NCBI RefSeq assembly: GCF_009938015.1
Contig: NZ_AP021884.1
Location: 1,971,501-2,035,500, forward strand
Origin: Sulfuriferula plumbiphila
GTDB lineage: Bacteria; Pseudomonadota; Gammaproteobacteria; Burkholderiales; Sulfuriferulaceae
Direction: 5' to 3'
Length of the DNA stretch: 64,000 nt
Shown here: positions 47,597 through 56,587 of the stretch, in pieces
Numbering within the stretch: position 1 is the first letter of the stretch
Layout: every line of letters begins with the position of its first letter
Program-made: the position numbers and the translations under genes
The notes under the pieces: model-generated
The model's input: only the letters and a program-made list of their open reading frames with translations
Databases searched by the model: none
What the model was told of the DNA's origin: nothing

Positions 47597-49614
47597 TCGT
47601 TTCCAATCACATATTTAACTTTCACAAACGGCACGATCAGCTCTTCTACCGAGATGCCGCCGTGGACAACCACTTGCTCGCCATCGGGAACAAAAGCCGT
47701 TCGGCCACCCGCGAATAAGGGCATATAGCCCGCCGGTAGTCCAGCGATGTCCAAGTGCACTGAGTTGGCATTTGCCGCTGCGGATTTAGCCAACAACGAT
47801 TCACTGCGATACACGCGCACCCGTTCGCCACGGGCTTCTGGAACATCCCCTTCAGATGGACGTCCCACGCCAACAGCTTCAACGTTGCCGTGATCCGCTG
47901 TCAGGTAAATATGAAAGCCTCTGTCGAGCAGCATCGCAAACAAGCGATCGACGAAGCCTGTTTTCAACCAGTTCGCGATCCACAAGGCCACATCTTGTTT
48001 GGAGCGTTCCTTGTGCAGTCGGTCATCCACCTCGTCGACCACCAACCCGACCACCTTGGGCCGACGATCGTCCAGCGCTGCTTGCAAGGCATCCAGCTGC
48101 TCAATCTGCCGCAACGAGCGCTGGTAGTAGATTTCGCCCGGCTTGACGCCTTGCTCCTGCCAGTAGGCCTTCCACAGGTACTCTTCTTTGTTGGTATGGC
48201 CGATCGACTCTTCGAATTCCCGCGGTTTACGGCCAGAGAACAGGGCCTGCCGCGACACCGAGGTCACGGTGGGGAGCCAAGCGAAGGAAGTACCTTCATC
48301 AAACGCAAAGCGCTTCGTCGCCTCGACTAACCGCTCCCGAATCTGTACCCACTGGTCCAAGGCTAAGCCATCAAAAACCAGGAGTGCGATCTTGTCGGCC
48401 CCGAGCGCTTTCCGGCGAGAGCTCAGATAGTCGGGAATCCGATGCACCATCACCGGCCCGTTGTGGAACGAGAGCGTGCTCAGATCCGCATAGTGCTTGG
48501 CAGCCACCCACGCATGTAGCTGCGCATCCGACTGTTCTTGCAGTGTTTTCACGAGAGCCTGCACCTCTGCCAAACCGTCTGTGCCATAGGCATTGCCCAG
48601 ATCGTGCACGCGGGCGAGAGTTTCGCCGTACTGCTTGGCAAACTCGCTCCAGGCCTTGTGCGTAGCCGTCGCGCTTGGAATCGCGTCAATCAGCTTGGCA
48701 ATTCCCTTTTTCACAAAAGCGTTGCGCGCTTGCGGGTCTTGCACAATCCCGGCCTTGATCCAGCCTGGCGCGTCAGCTGGCACAACCTCAACGACCAGCG
48801 GGTGCAAGGAGCCATTCAAGAACATCGAATCAACGATGGATTGCACATCCGAGTGCGCAAACGGAATATCGACTTTGGCCACGTAATCGGGGGGTGGTGG
48901 CTCGCCAATGCGTGAGCCTTCCATGCCCAAGTTCGCCAGGTAGCGATGCCAAGCCTCCTGCACCACGCGCAGCAACGCACTCTTCGACGACAGCCACGCG
49001 GCCACCGGAAGGCCTGCAAGCAGTCCCTTGCTCTGGATGATGCTGGCTGCGTGCTCGGCAAAGACCAGGGGCAGCGCACGGTTAGCAAAGTGCATCCGCA
49101 GCACATCACGCCAGAAATCACTTTCCGTGCGAATGCTGGAGCGCGGTGCCAGGTGGTAGACCCGCTCCAGTATGAAATCTTTGGACTCGTTCTCGCCGCG
49201 AATACCCTGCAGCTCGGTGTCGTGCGCCTCCAGCAAGGCGGCAAAGTGCTCGGGTTCAAGCTGCTTGACCACGTTGTAAGCCAAACGCGGAAACAACTGT
49301 GCCAAGCCCAGACTTACGACACGACCATAGTGCCCAAGGTCCCAAGGCAGCTCATTGGGATCTGCACCGCGCCAATGCACAACCACAGCGGGCGTGGGGC
49401 CGGGCTCGCCTCGGTCCCAGGCGGCGCGATAGCGCTCCTCAAACTCTGTACGGAACACAAAGGGGTCTTCGTACAACAGCACCTCGAAGCCACGGCTGCG
49501 CAGTTCGGCCAGCAAACGCTCGTCCAGCAAGACGTCGTCCGGATCGCAGGCCACCCACAGCCGGTCGAGATCAGCTGTGAAGCGACTGAGAATTCGTTCA
49601 ATCCACTGGCTCAT
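47593..49614 (-). CDS. pglZ: BREX-3 PglZ, alkaline phosphatase superfamily
   Basis: A 673-residue protein. PglZ-domain metal-site sequences are visible as LLVFDGLALDQW near residue 410 and LTADHGNVEAVG near 574. The N-terminal half is specific to the BREX-3 group (WIERILSRFTADLDRLWVACDPDDVL, PTPAVVVHWRGADPNELPWDL). PglZ is essential in BREX but its substrate is not settled. It overlaps both neighbours by 4 bp, so stoichiometry is probably coupled. Confidence 0.9.
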   Translation of the reverse strand: MSQWIERILSRFTADLDRLWVACDPDDVLLDERLLAELRSRGFEVLLYEDPFVFRTEFEERYRAAWDRGEPGPTPAVVVHWRGADPNELPWDLGHYGRVVSLGLAQLFPRLAYNVVKQLEPEHFAALLEAHDTELQGIRGENESKDFILERVYHLAPRSSIRTESDFWRDVLRMHFANRALPLVFAEHAASIIQSKGLLAGLPVAAWLSSKSALLRVVQEAWHRYLANLGMEGSRIGEPPPPDYVAKVDIPFAHSDVQSIVDSMFLNGSLHPLVVEVVPADAPGWIKAGIVQDPQARNAFVKKGIAKLIDAIPSATATHKAWSEFAKQYGETLARVHDLGNAYGTDGLAEVQALVKTLQEQSDAQLHAWVAAKHYADLSTLSFHNGPVMVHRIPDYLSSRRKALGADKIALLVFDGLALDQWVQIRERLVEATKRFAFDEGTSFAWLPTVTSVSRQALFSGRKPREFEESIGHTNKEEYLWKAYWQEQGVKPGEIYYQRSLRQIEQLDALQAALDDRRPKVVGLVVDEVDDRLHKERSKQDVALWIANWLKTGFVDRLFAMLLDRGFHIYLTADHGNVEAVGVGRPSEGDVPEARGERVRVYRSESLLAKSAAANANSVHLDIAGLPAGYMPLFAGGRTAFVPDGEQVVVHGGISVEELIVPFVKVKYVIGNE

Positions 49615-52454
49615 GTGCTTTGTGTCTCCCTCACGTTCTCGCCAGGCTGAACCTCGGCGGAGACGCGTACCATCATTACCGCGTTCAGATCCGGCACACT
49701 GGCCGCAGCCTCGGCCAAGGCGGCCAGTCTGGCGTCGTGTTCTTGTTGCAGACGCTTGCGACGATGCTCGCGGACAGCAGGCAGCCCGATGCGGCCGATA
49801 GCCTGTTGCCTTGCTTCAAAGGCGTAGTCAGCACGCTCCCGCTCCTCTTGCAGTCGGGTCCGATGCGCCTCCAGCATCTCGGTAAAGATCCGCTCGCCTT
49901 GGGCTTTTGCCGCCGTGAGTGCTGCGTCAAACCATTTCACAGCCTCTTCGGTGCCGCTGACCCCGTGTACGACCACTGTTTCGGTCAGCAGCAAATCCCA
50001 CACGCGTTTGGCCGTCGGCACAAAAGCGCGGCCCTCTTCGTTGGTAAAAACGGGCAGGTAACGCTTGCGGTTCAAGCCTTCCGCCGCAAGGCTGATCTCC
50101 CAGAGGGACCACACTCCGCTCACAGAATCAGGCAGGCCCGTCACCCGTATCACTGGCAAGGGTTGGCCTGCCACAAAGCGGGGCAACTCGCTGATCACTG
50201 CGCGCGCGCGCGGGTCTTCCAGCGTCACCCACTCAATGTCATGGTTCTCGTCAGCGGTACGCGCGTCAAAGCAAACCTGCGCTGCTTCGCTGCCATCCGC
50301 CCAAGTCACACGCCACGCCTTGCCCACCTTGGTTGCTGCACCGCCGCGTGCGGCCAAGCCAGAGGTGATGGCTCGCTCCAGCCAGAACTGTGCCGGGTGG
50401 TCGCGCCATTTGCGGGCATCGTCCGCTTCCAGCTCGTGCGCGTCCGAGAGCAATTCGCTGCTCTTTTTTGACTCGGCCAAGGTCTCGCGCAACTGCGAAA
50501 CCACCGCATCGCATTCCTGCTCTATCGAAGCCGGGTTCTGCAAACCATGCACGAACAGCTCTTCGAACAAAGGCTCTGCTTCCGCCGAGTCCATCACGTC
50601 GGACGCCTTGTCCACGCCGAACTGTTGGGCGATCACTTCCAGCTTTTCTTCCAGCACCTGGCGAACCCGGTGCTCCACGGTGTCTTCCAGCACAAAGTTG
50701 ATGGCGCGCACCACGTGCCGCTGGCCAATACGGTCGACGCGGCCGATGCGCTGTTCAATGCGCATCGGGTTCCAAGGCATGTCGAAATTGACGATGACGT
50801 GGCAGAACTGCAGGTTCAAACCTTCGCCGCCAGCGTCTGTCGAGATCAGTACGCGCACGTCTTGAGAGAACGCCTTTTGCGCCTTGCTGCGTGCATCCAG
50901 ATCCATGCCGCCGTTAAGGGTGGCCACCGAAAAGCCACGGCTTTCCAGGTAATTGGCCAGCATGGCTTGGGTCGGCACAAACTCGGTGAAGAGCAGCACC
51001 TTCAGGGCAGGGTCGTTTTCTTCCTGCTGCAGTTTGTAGATCAGCTCCAGCAAGGCTTCTGCCTTGGCATCGGTGCCCGAGGCTTCGGTCTCGCGGGCCA
51101 GAGCGAGCAGTATTTCCACTTCGGACTTTTCCAGCTCCCAGCCGGTGGCCTGCATGGCCAAATCCACCTGCGACTGGCCGTCCAGGTCAGCCCAGTCTTC
51201 CTCGCTGGTGTTCTCAAACAACGAGGGTTGTGGCTGGGGCTCCTCCAGCAATGCCAGCCGCTTTTCCAGCGTCGTGCGAATAGCGGCAGTGCTGGACGTC
51301 ACTAAACGCTGCATCAGAATCATCAAAAACCCGATATGACGCTGCTTGGCGGCCATTGCCTGGTTGTAGCCATGGCGCACGTAGTCGGTCACGGCCTCAT
51401 ACAAGCGCCGCTGCGCGTTGTGGCGCGCCTGCCAGGCCACGGCCTGCAGCCGGGTGACTCGCGGCTTGAAGAGTGGCTGACCATCGGCGTTGATCGACAG
51501 CCGCTTTTCTGTACGAATCACAAACGGCCGCACGCGATCGCGGTTCACGCTGCTTTCGTCAGGGAAGGCGTCGCGGTCCAGCAACTGCATCAAGCGCAGG
51601 AACTGGTCGGTCTTTCCCTGGTGCGGCGTGGCTGACAGCAACAGGAGGTAGGGCGATGCTTCTGCCAATGCTGCACCCAGCTTGTAGCGCGCCACCTGTT
51701 CGGTGCTGCCGCCCATACGGTGGGCTTCATCGATGATGACCAAATCCCAAGAGGCCGAGATCAGGTCTTCAAAGCGTTCGCGGTTGTAGTTGTTGAGCTG
51801 CTCCAGACTCCAGCCGCGCCGACTCTCCATCGGTTTGACCGAATCCAGTGAGCAGATCACCTGGTCATGCATACGCCACAGGTTGTCTTCATCCCCCTGG
51901 TTGCCACTGCGCCATTGGCGAAATGCAGCCAACTCAGAGGGCTCGATGAACTGCAGATGCTCACCGAAATGCAAACGCATTTCCGCCTGCCACTGGCGCA
52001 CCAACCCCTTAGGCGCGACCACCAGCACTCTTTTCACCCGGCCGCGTAGCTTCAATTCCCGCAACACCAGCCCGGCTTCGATGGTCTTGCCCAAGCCCAC
52101 CTCATCTGCCAGCAGGTAACGAATACGGTCGCGGCTGATGGCGCGATTCAGTGCGTACAACTGATGCGGCAGTGGCACCACGCTGGACTGGATGGGCGCG
52201 AGCAACAAGTTGTCTTCCAGCGCATCCAGCAGCTTGGCCGCCGCCGTGGTGTGCAGGATTTCCTCCACCGTAGGGCGAACGCTGTCCAACGGCGCAAGAT
52301 CTGAGGCACGTGCCCGCACCACTGCGTCTTTGGCTGGCAGCCAGACGCGGTAAGCACTCTCACCCCATACCTCTTGCCGATCGATGACGCGACAAGACGC
52401 AGCCTGTCGCGTCAGCCAGCACCAATCGCCAACGTTGAAGCCGCCGCCCGCCAC
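49611..52454 (-). CDS. brxHII: BREX-3 helicase BrxH, SNF2/RapA-like
   Basis: A 947-residue superfamily 2 enzyme. Motif I is DEVGLGKT at 117-124, motif II DEAH at 242-245, and the C-terminal lobe holds LFTEFVPTQ, STDAGGEGLNLQ and the QRIGRVDRIGQ motif VI. This is the SNF2/RapA pattern used by BrxHII in type 3 systems. It probably remodels or translocates on DNA. The region after about 620 is helical and specific to the family. Confidence 0.87.
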   Translation of the reverse strand: MAGGGFNVGDWCWLTRQAASCRVIDRQEVWGESAYRVWLPAKDAVVRARASDLAPLDSVRPTVEEILHTTAAAKLLDALEDNLLLAPIQSSVVPLPHQLYALNRAISRDRIRYLLADEVGLGKTIEAGLVLRELKLRGRVKRVLVVAPKGLVRQWQAEMRLHFGEHLQFIEPSELAAFRQWRSGNQGDEDNLWRMHDQVICSLDSVKPMESRRGWSLEQLNNYNRERFEDLISASWDLVIIDEAHRMGGSTEQVARYKLGAALAEASPYLLLLSATPHQGKTDQFLRLMQLLDRDAFPDESSVNRDRVRPFVIRTEKRLSINADGQPLFKPRVTRLQAVAWQARHNAQRRLYEAVTDYVRHGYNQAMAAKQRHIGFLMILMQRLVTSSTAAIRTTLEKRLALLEEPQPQPSLFENTSEEDWADLDGQSQVDLAMQATGWELEKSEVEILLALARETEASGTDAKAEALLELIYKLQQEENDPALKVLLFTEFVPTQAMLANYLESRGFSVATLNGGMDLDARSKAQKAFSQDVRVLISTDAGGEGLNLQFCHVIVNFDMPWNPMRIEQRIGRVDRIGQRHVVRAINFVLEDTVEHRVRQVLEEKLEVIAQQFGVDKASDVMDSAEAEPLFEELFVHGLQNPASIEQECDAVVSQLRETLAESKKSSELLSDAHELEADDARKWRDHPAQFWLERAITSGLAARGGAATKVGKAWRVTWADGSEAAQVCFDARTADENHDIEWVTLEDPRARAVISELPRFVAGQPLPVIRVTGLPDSVSGVWSLWEISLAAEGLNRKRYLPVFTNEEGRAFVPTAKRVWDLLLTETVVVHGVSGTEEAVKWFDAALTAAKAQGERIFTEMLEAHRTRLQEERERADYAFEARQQAIGRIGLPAVREHRRKRLQQEHDARLAALAEAAASVPDLNAVMMVRVSAEVQPGENVRETQST

Positions 52455-52456
52455 GC

Positions 52457-55237
52457 TCAGAGCCCGTCCTCTGTGCGGGTCAACGCCATGTCATAGAGGG
52501 TGAGCAGCTTTTCATCTTCCTGAAGCGTCTCCTCGGGCAGCTTGTTGGCGACGTTGATGATGGTCTGGTATTCCTTGGTCGCCCACGCCGCCCGGAAACC
52601 AGCACGCAGCACCTCCAGACGCGACTCTTTGATCTTGCGTCCGGTGAAGGCCTTGTAGGTCTCGAACTCTTTCAGCAGTGCTTTTTCGCGCTTCATTTCC
52701 AAGTCTTGCGCCTTGTTCGGGTCAGGCACGTACCAGCGATCTTTGGCCTTTGTCATCAGGGCCGGGTCATTCTTTTCGAGGCCACGCTGGTCTTTGTGGT
52801 TCGAGGAGAGGTAGCTGTGAATCTGGCTGGGTACTTCACCCTTGCCATCGTATTGAATGAAGTTTTCATCCAGCAGTCGGGCGAGCTCAGGTATCACTTC
52901 ACCTTTCTTTTTCGCCGCGCCAATAATTGGCATGTATTCCGATGTAATTTCTGCATATGTTGACGGACGTTTCTTCAAGAAATCAGATAGCCAGTCGATA
53001 GCACTTCGCTCGTCAGAAACGAACATTTCAATCTGAGGTGCCACAGCCACCTGCAGCCGCTTTTTGTCATATTCCGCAGCTTGCTCAGGTAGAAAAATCA
53101 TCCCGTCACGCGGTTCAAAACGCTGGCTGAGACCTGACTGAAATTCCTGACTGGACAATGGCACGACAAAGTCATGCTTCACAAACCACGCCACCATGCG
53201 GTCAAAGATGATTCGCGGGTCGCGCTCCTGAATAAATTCAAGTTCGCCACCCTTCATTTTGACGGACGGAAGATACCCTAAGTGCGTTCGAACAAAGTCC
53301 CACACAGAATCGACTTGACCTCCCGCTTTGATGAACCGCGCTTCCAGTCCGCCATTGGGTTTATAGGCAGTGATGACCAAGTCCTGTTTGACAGATGTTG
53401 CGTTTGAAACCGCATTAAAGCTGCCCTGCACCTTGTTCAGCGCGGATACGTTGGCGATGACGAATCCCGCCTCCTGCAGAGCGGTTCGAATTCCGTTCCA
53501 AACGGCAGCTTGGGTGTTCGAAAAAACGACCGTCATCCAGCGCCCGGGTTTGAGTACGCGGTAATACTCCGCAAAACAGGACTTCATCAGCCGGTAGTAC
53601 TCGTGCAAGCCTTTTTGTTGGCTGTCACTCATAACCGCTTCAGGCCCTTGGTGTGTAAATACGCGATGGAAGGCCTCGACGATAAAATTCAGTTCGGAAT
53701 ACGCGAGGTTGTCGCCGAAAGGTGGGTCGGTAAAGATGTAATCAATGCTGCTGTCGGGCAGTCCGAGCTGGGCGGCCGTGCCTGTAGTGATCGCCGTATT
53801 GCCAGCACCGACTTTGTAATCACTGAACGCTTTGATCAGGCGGTCGAGTTTGCCGCCCAAGTTGTACCAAGGGCTGCATTCGGAATGTTGTGATGCGACG
53901 TAGTAAACGCCGGTCAAAATGCGGTTAACTTGAGAAAAGTGCGTGGGCCCATACCGATTCAATACTGATAGGCCGGCAATCGCCTGCTCGACCATGTACA
54001 ACAAGAAAGCGCGGATGCGAGGATCTGGGTTTGCATTGGCTTTCTCCCAAAGTTTCCCAACGGCTTGTGCAGCGCGCGGAAGAAAAAGGTGATGAACGTG
54101 TGAAAAAGACGCCGATCCGGCACGCCATTTGTCACCCCACTTCTGCTGATCTTCTGCGGCATGCATCATTCGACTGGCCGGGAAAGCTGCAGGAAAACTC
54201 AGTGCCGCAATTTTCCCCAATACCTGACGATCGAAGTTGTCAGGTTTTTTCTCATACTTTTTGCCACTCGCTATATAGAAGATCAGGCTCGGTACCCGTT
54301 TTGCGGTTTTGAGAGCTTTTCCTGAAACGGGGTCGACTGTCGTTTCGAAGAGTTTTTCGAGCTTCTTCTTGGTAAGTTCAGCACCACAATGTGGGCAAGG
54401 GAAGTCGTCTCGGACCCGCTTGGTCTCCTCGTCCAATGCTTCATCAAGGAAGTTGACCTCCCCAGCGCAATGCGGGCAGGTGAAAACCTCACTCCACACC
54501 GTGTACTCAATCCGTCCCTTGGTTTTGCCGTCGGTGTGAGTGGTTTCGTACATCCAGCCAATATCTTGTTCCAGCTCTTTGAGCATTTGCTTGCCAGCTT
54601 TGGCAAAGACTGCGACATCGAGCGGAATGTTGTAGTTGGCACCAATGAAGGTGGCGGCTGGCGACAAATCATTGATGACGGCGCGCCGTGCGCCCCATTT
54701 GGGCGCTGGCTTGCCTTGTTTTTTCCATTCCATCTCCAATTCATGCCGATAGGTCGCCGGTGCCAAGCCACACCACTGCGCGGCAACCCCTGTCATTCCT
54801 GACCCGCCGAAAGCATCGAGAACGATGTCACCGGGTTCTGTGTAGTGCAGGATCGACGGCACGATTGCAAGATGGGGCACCTTGGTGTGATACGAGTGGG
54901 CTTTATAAAGCGCGTCTGTTTTACCAACCGTCACGTCGACTGTTTGTGGTTCCCTGCTGTACTTTGCGCTCGGGTCGTAAGGCTTGCCGTAGTGACGCAC
55001 GAAGTCCTCAAGAAACGGGTTCGGGCAGGCTGTGTAGTACGGCGGATCAGACATCGCCAGGATGGCTTCATCCGTGCCCTGTGGGAATCCTTCGATCTTG
55101 CGGAACGCCGGATCTTTTAGCTTCTCGGCCAACAGCTTCAGAAAATGGTCGCGGCGCGCATTCTCGTTCGGGAATGTTTGGCCCAGACATTCCACCGGAC
55201 CGGATTTTGACGATTGGCTCTGAAAAAAATCATTCAT
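52457..55237 (-). CDS. pglXI: BREX-3 DNA methyltransferase PglX
   Basis: A 926-residue protein. DPPY lies at 64-67, the SAM motif DAFGGSGMTG at 141-150, and a second DPPFGDN near 505. Two CPHC knuckles (254-257, 281-284) form a zinc ribbon. It is the host-marking N6-adenine enzyme of type 3 BREX, with a DUF1156-like layout. Its start overlaps the preceding unknown gene by 8 bp. Base composition across this gene is visibly less GC-rich than in brxC or pglZ. Confidence 0.87.
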   Translation of the reverse strand: MNDFFQSQSSKSGPVECLGQTFPNENARRDHFLKLLAEKLKDPAFRKIEGFPQGTDEAILAMSDPPYYTACPNPFLEDFVRHYGKPYDPSAKYSREPQTVDVTVGKTDALYKAHSYHTKVPHLAIVPSILHYTEPGDIVLDAFGGSGMTGVAAQWCGLAPATYRHELEMEWKKQGKPAPKWGARRAVINDLSPAATFIGANYNIPLDVAVFAKAGKQMLKELEQDIGWMYETTHTDGKTKGRIEYTVWSEVFTCPHCAGEVNFLDEALDEETKRVRDDFPCPHCGAELTKKKLEKLFETTVDPVSGKALKTAKRVPSLIFYIASGKKYEKKPDNFDRQVLGKIAALSFPAAFPASRMMHAAEDQQKWGDKWRAGSASFSHVHHLFLPRAAQAVGKLWEKANANPDPRIRAFLLYMVEQAIAGLSVLNRYGPTHFSQVNRILTGVYYVASQHSECSPWYNLGGKLDRLIKAFSDYKVGAGNTAITTGTAAQLGLPDSSIDYIFTDPPFGDNLAYSELNFIVEAFHRVFTHQGPEAVMSDSQQKGLHEYYRLMKSCFAEYYRVLKPGRWMTVVFSNTQAAVWNGIRTALQEAGFVIANVSALNKVQGSFNAVSNATSVKQDLVITAYKPNGGLEARFIKAGGQVDSVWDFVRTHLGYLPSVKMKGGELEFIQERDPRIIFDRMVAWFVKHDFVVPLSSQEFQSGLSQRFEPRDGMIFLPEQAAEYDKKRLQVAVAPQIEMFVSDERSAIDWLSDFLKKRPSTYAEITSEYMPIIGAAKKKGEVIPELARLLDENFIQYDGKGEVPSQIHSYLSSNHKDQRGLEKNDPALMTKAKDRWYVPDPNKAQDLEMKREKALLKEFETYKAFTGRKIKESRLEVLRAGFRAAWATKEYQTIINVANKLPEETLQEDEKLLTLYDMALTRTEDGL

Positions 55238-56576
55238 TGGGTGTGATCTCGCTAAAGTCGATCGGCGTATTGACAGCCGACTGATCTGATTTTTTTGGTT
55301 TTACCGCGATGGCAACAGCCTTCCCGGTTTCAAGTGTTTGACGGATGGCTTCTTTAAGAACAACTGACTGAGCCGGTGTCGTGCCTACCCATGCTTTGGC
55401 AACGATTGAGGTGAATGCTGAGTTGTCGAAGTGTCGGCCAACGTTATCGTAGTTAATCCGCAGCCCACCCCGAGGCCCTTTGATGCCTGGGTGTTGCTCA
55501 AGTAGCTTCCAGTAGTCCAGTGGCAAGTACATGCCGGGCACCAAACCTATGTCATCTGGATTGAAAACCAGTCTTGGGCACAGCTTCAGGAAAAAGGGGT
55601 TCTCGATCAGGCGAAAACCGTCATGGGAGTCGTTGGCCGGACAAGCCTTGATCGCCGCAAGCAGCGCATCCATCCTTGCAATTTCTTCTGTGAGCTGGGT
55701 ATTGGGAAGCCGAAAAACGGCTTGCGAGACACCGTCAGCTCCATCTTCACGCTCCATCGCTTTGTACTGGACCATGACGAAACTCTGGAACGTCTCATTG
55801 AAATAGATGAGATCGGTGCCGGTTTGCTCTTCCAGGGGGAGCCTGTTGGCAAGGATGACAGTGAGTCGTTCAGACGTCGCCCCTGATTCAAATACCGCTG
55901 CGTTGTATGGGTAGGTCTTGATGATGTCAAAACCGGGCAGATGCATCAGGTCATGAATGACCATCGGGTCCTCACGCAAACGCGTGTTGGGCAGTCCATC
56001 AAGAAAAGAGACAGGGGGACGATCAGTCGGCGTCCATTCCTGTACTGATTCCCTGCTCAGGTTGGCAATCGACAAAGCGGTTAGCAGTGCTTCTTTCTGC
56101 TGCGCCAGGCCGTTTCGGGTTTTGGCAGACAGCCGCTGAATACGCTCTGCGCGCTCCTGGCTGAATCGCTCAAGTAGTGAGCTGGCTTTCGGCGCAAGCT
56201 TACGGATTGCCTCAACAACGACGGCGAAACCTTTTTCAGTAAGCAGCCCGCCAGACTCGAACCGCTTTTGGACTGACGACAGGTTGCGCTTTGGCAATAG
56301 CTTGAATATCCGGTGTAGTGCCAATGGCTCCGGTAGCGTCTCTGCTTTGTCGAAATTGAGTCGTCGAAGGCCAGTACCCGCGCGACTACCTCTGCGCCCC
56401 ATTGCAATATGCGTAATCTTTCGGCCATCGAGAATGAAGCAGACCAAAGCCGCATTGCGACTATGTTGAAAGTCTGCCACGGGCTCGGCAAACGGCTGTT
56501 CCTCCTCGACACACGCGAGGAAAGCTGTCATCCGACTCTTGGAGAGAACAGCGACGAAGCCGCTTGCTTTAGCCAT
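55230..56576 (-). CDS. Unrecognised 448-aa protein inserted in BREX-3 operon
   Basis: This gene is not part of the standard BREX-3 set. It is soluble, with an N-terminal part (GFVAVLSKSRMTAFLACVEEEQPF, ALVCFILDGRKITHIAMGRR) that may form a beta-rich domain, a helical middle, and a C-terminal half with HDLMHLPGFDIIKTYPYNAAVFES, LIYFNETFQSFVMVQYKAME and FFLKLCPRLVFNPDDIGLVPGMYLPLDYW. The YNETFQSFVMVQYK pattern recalls nuclease-like E-x-K/Q-x-K strands but I cannot prove it. It lies 11 bp after brxC and overlaps pglX by 8 bp, so it belongs to the operon. Low GC here matches pglX. Confidence 0.82.
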   Translation of the reverse strand: MAKASGFVAVLSKSRMTAFLACVEEEQPFAEPVADFQHSRNAALVCFILDGRKITHIAMGRRGSRAGTGLRRLNFDKAETLPEPLALHRIFKLLPKRNLSSVQKRFESGGLLTEKGFAVVVEAIRKLAPKASSLLERFSQERAERIQRLSAKTRNGLAQQKEALLTALSIANLSRESVQEWTPTDRPPVSFLDGLPNTRLREDPMVIHDLMHLPGFDIIKTYPYNAAVFESGATSERLTVILANRLPLEEQTGTDLIYFNETFQSFVMVQYKAMEREDGADGVSQAVFRLPNTQLTEEIARMDALLAAIKACPANDSHDGFRLIENPFFLKLCPRLVFNPDDIGLVPGMYLPLDYWKLLEQHPGIKGPRGGLRINYDNVGRHFDNSAFTSIVAKAWVGTTPAQSVVLKEAIRQTLETGKAVAIAVKPKKSDQSAVNTPIDFSEITPNE

Positions 56577-56587
56577 TTGCTTTCACA

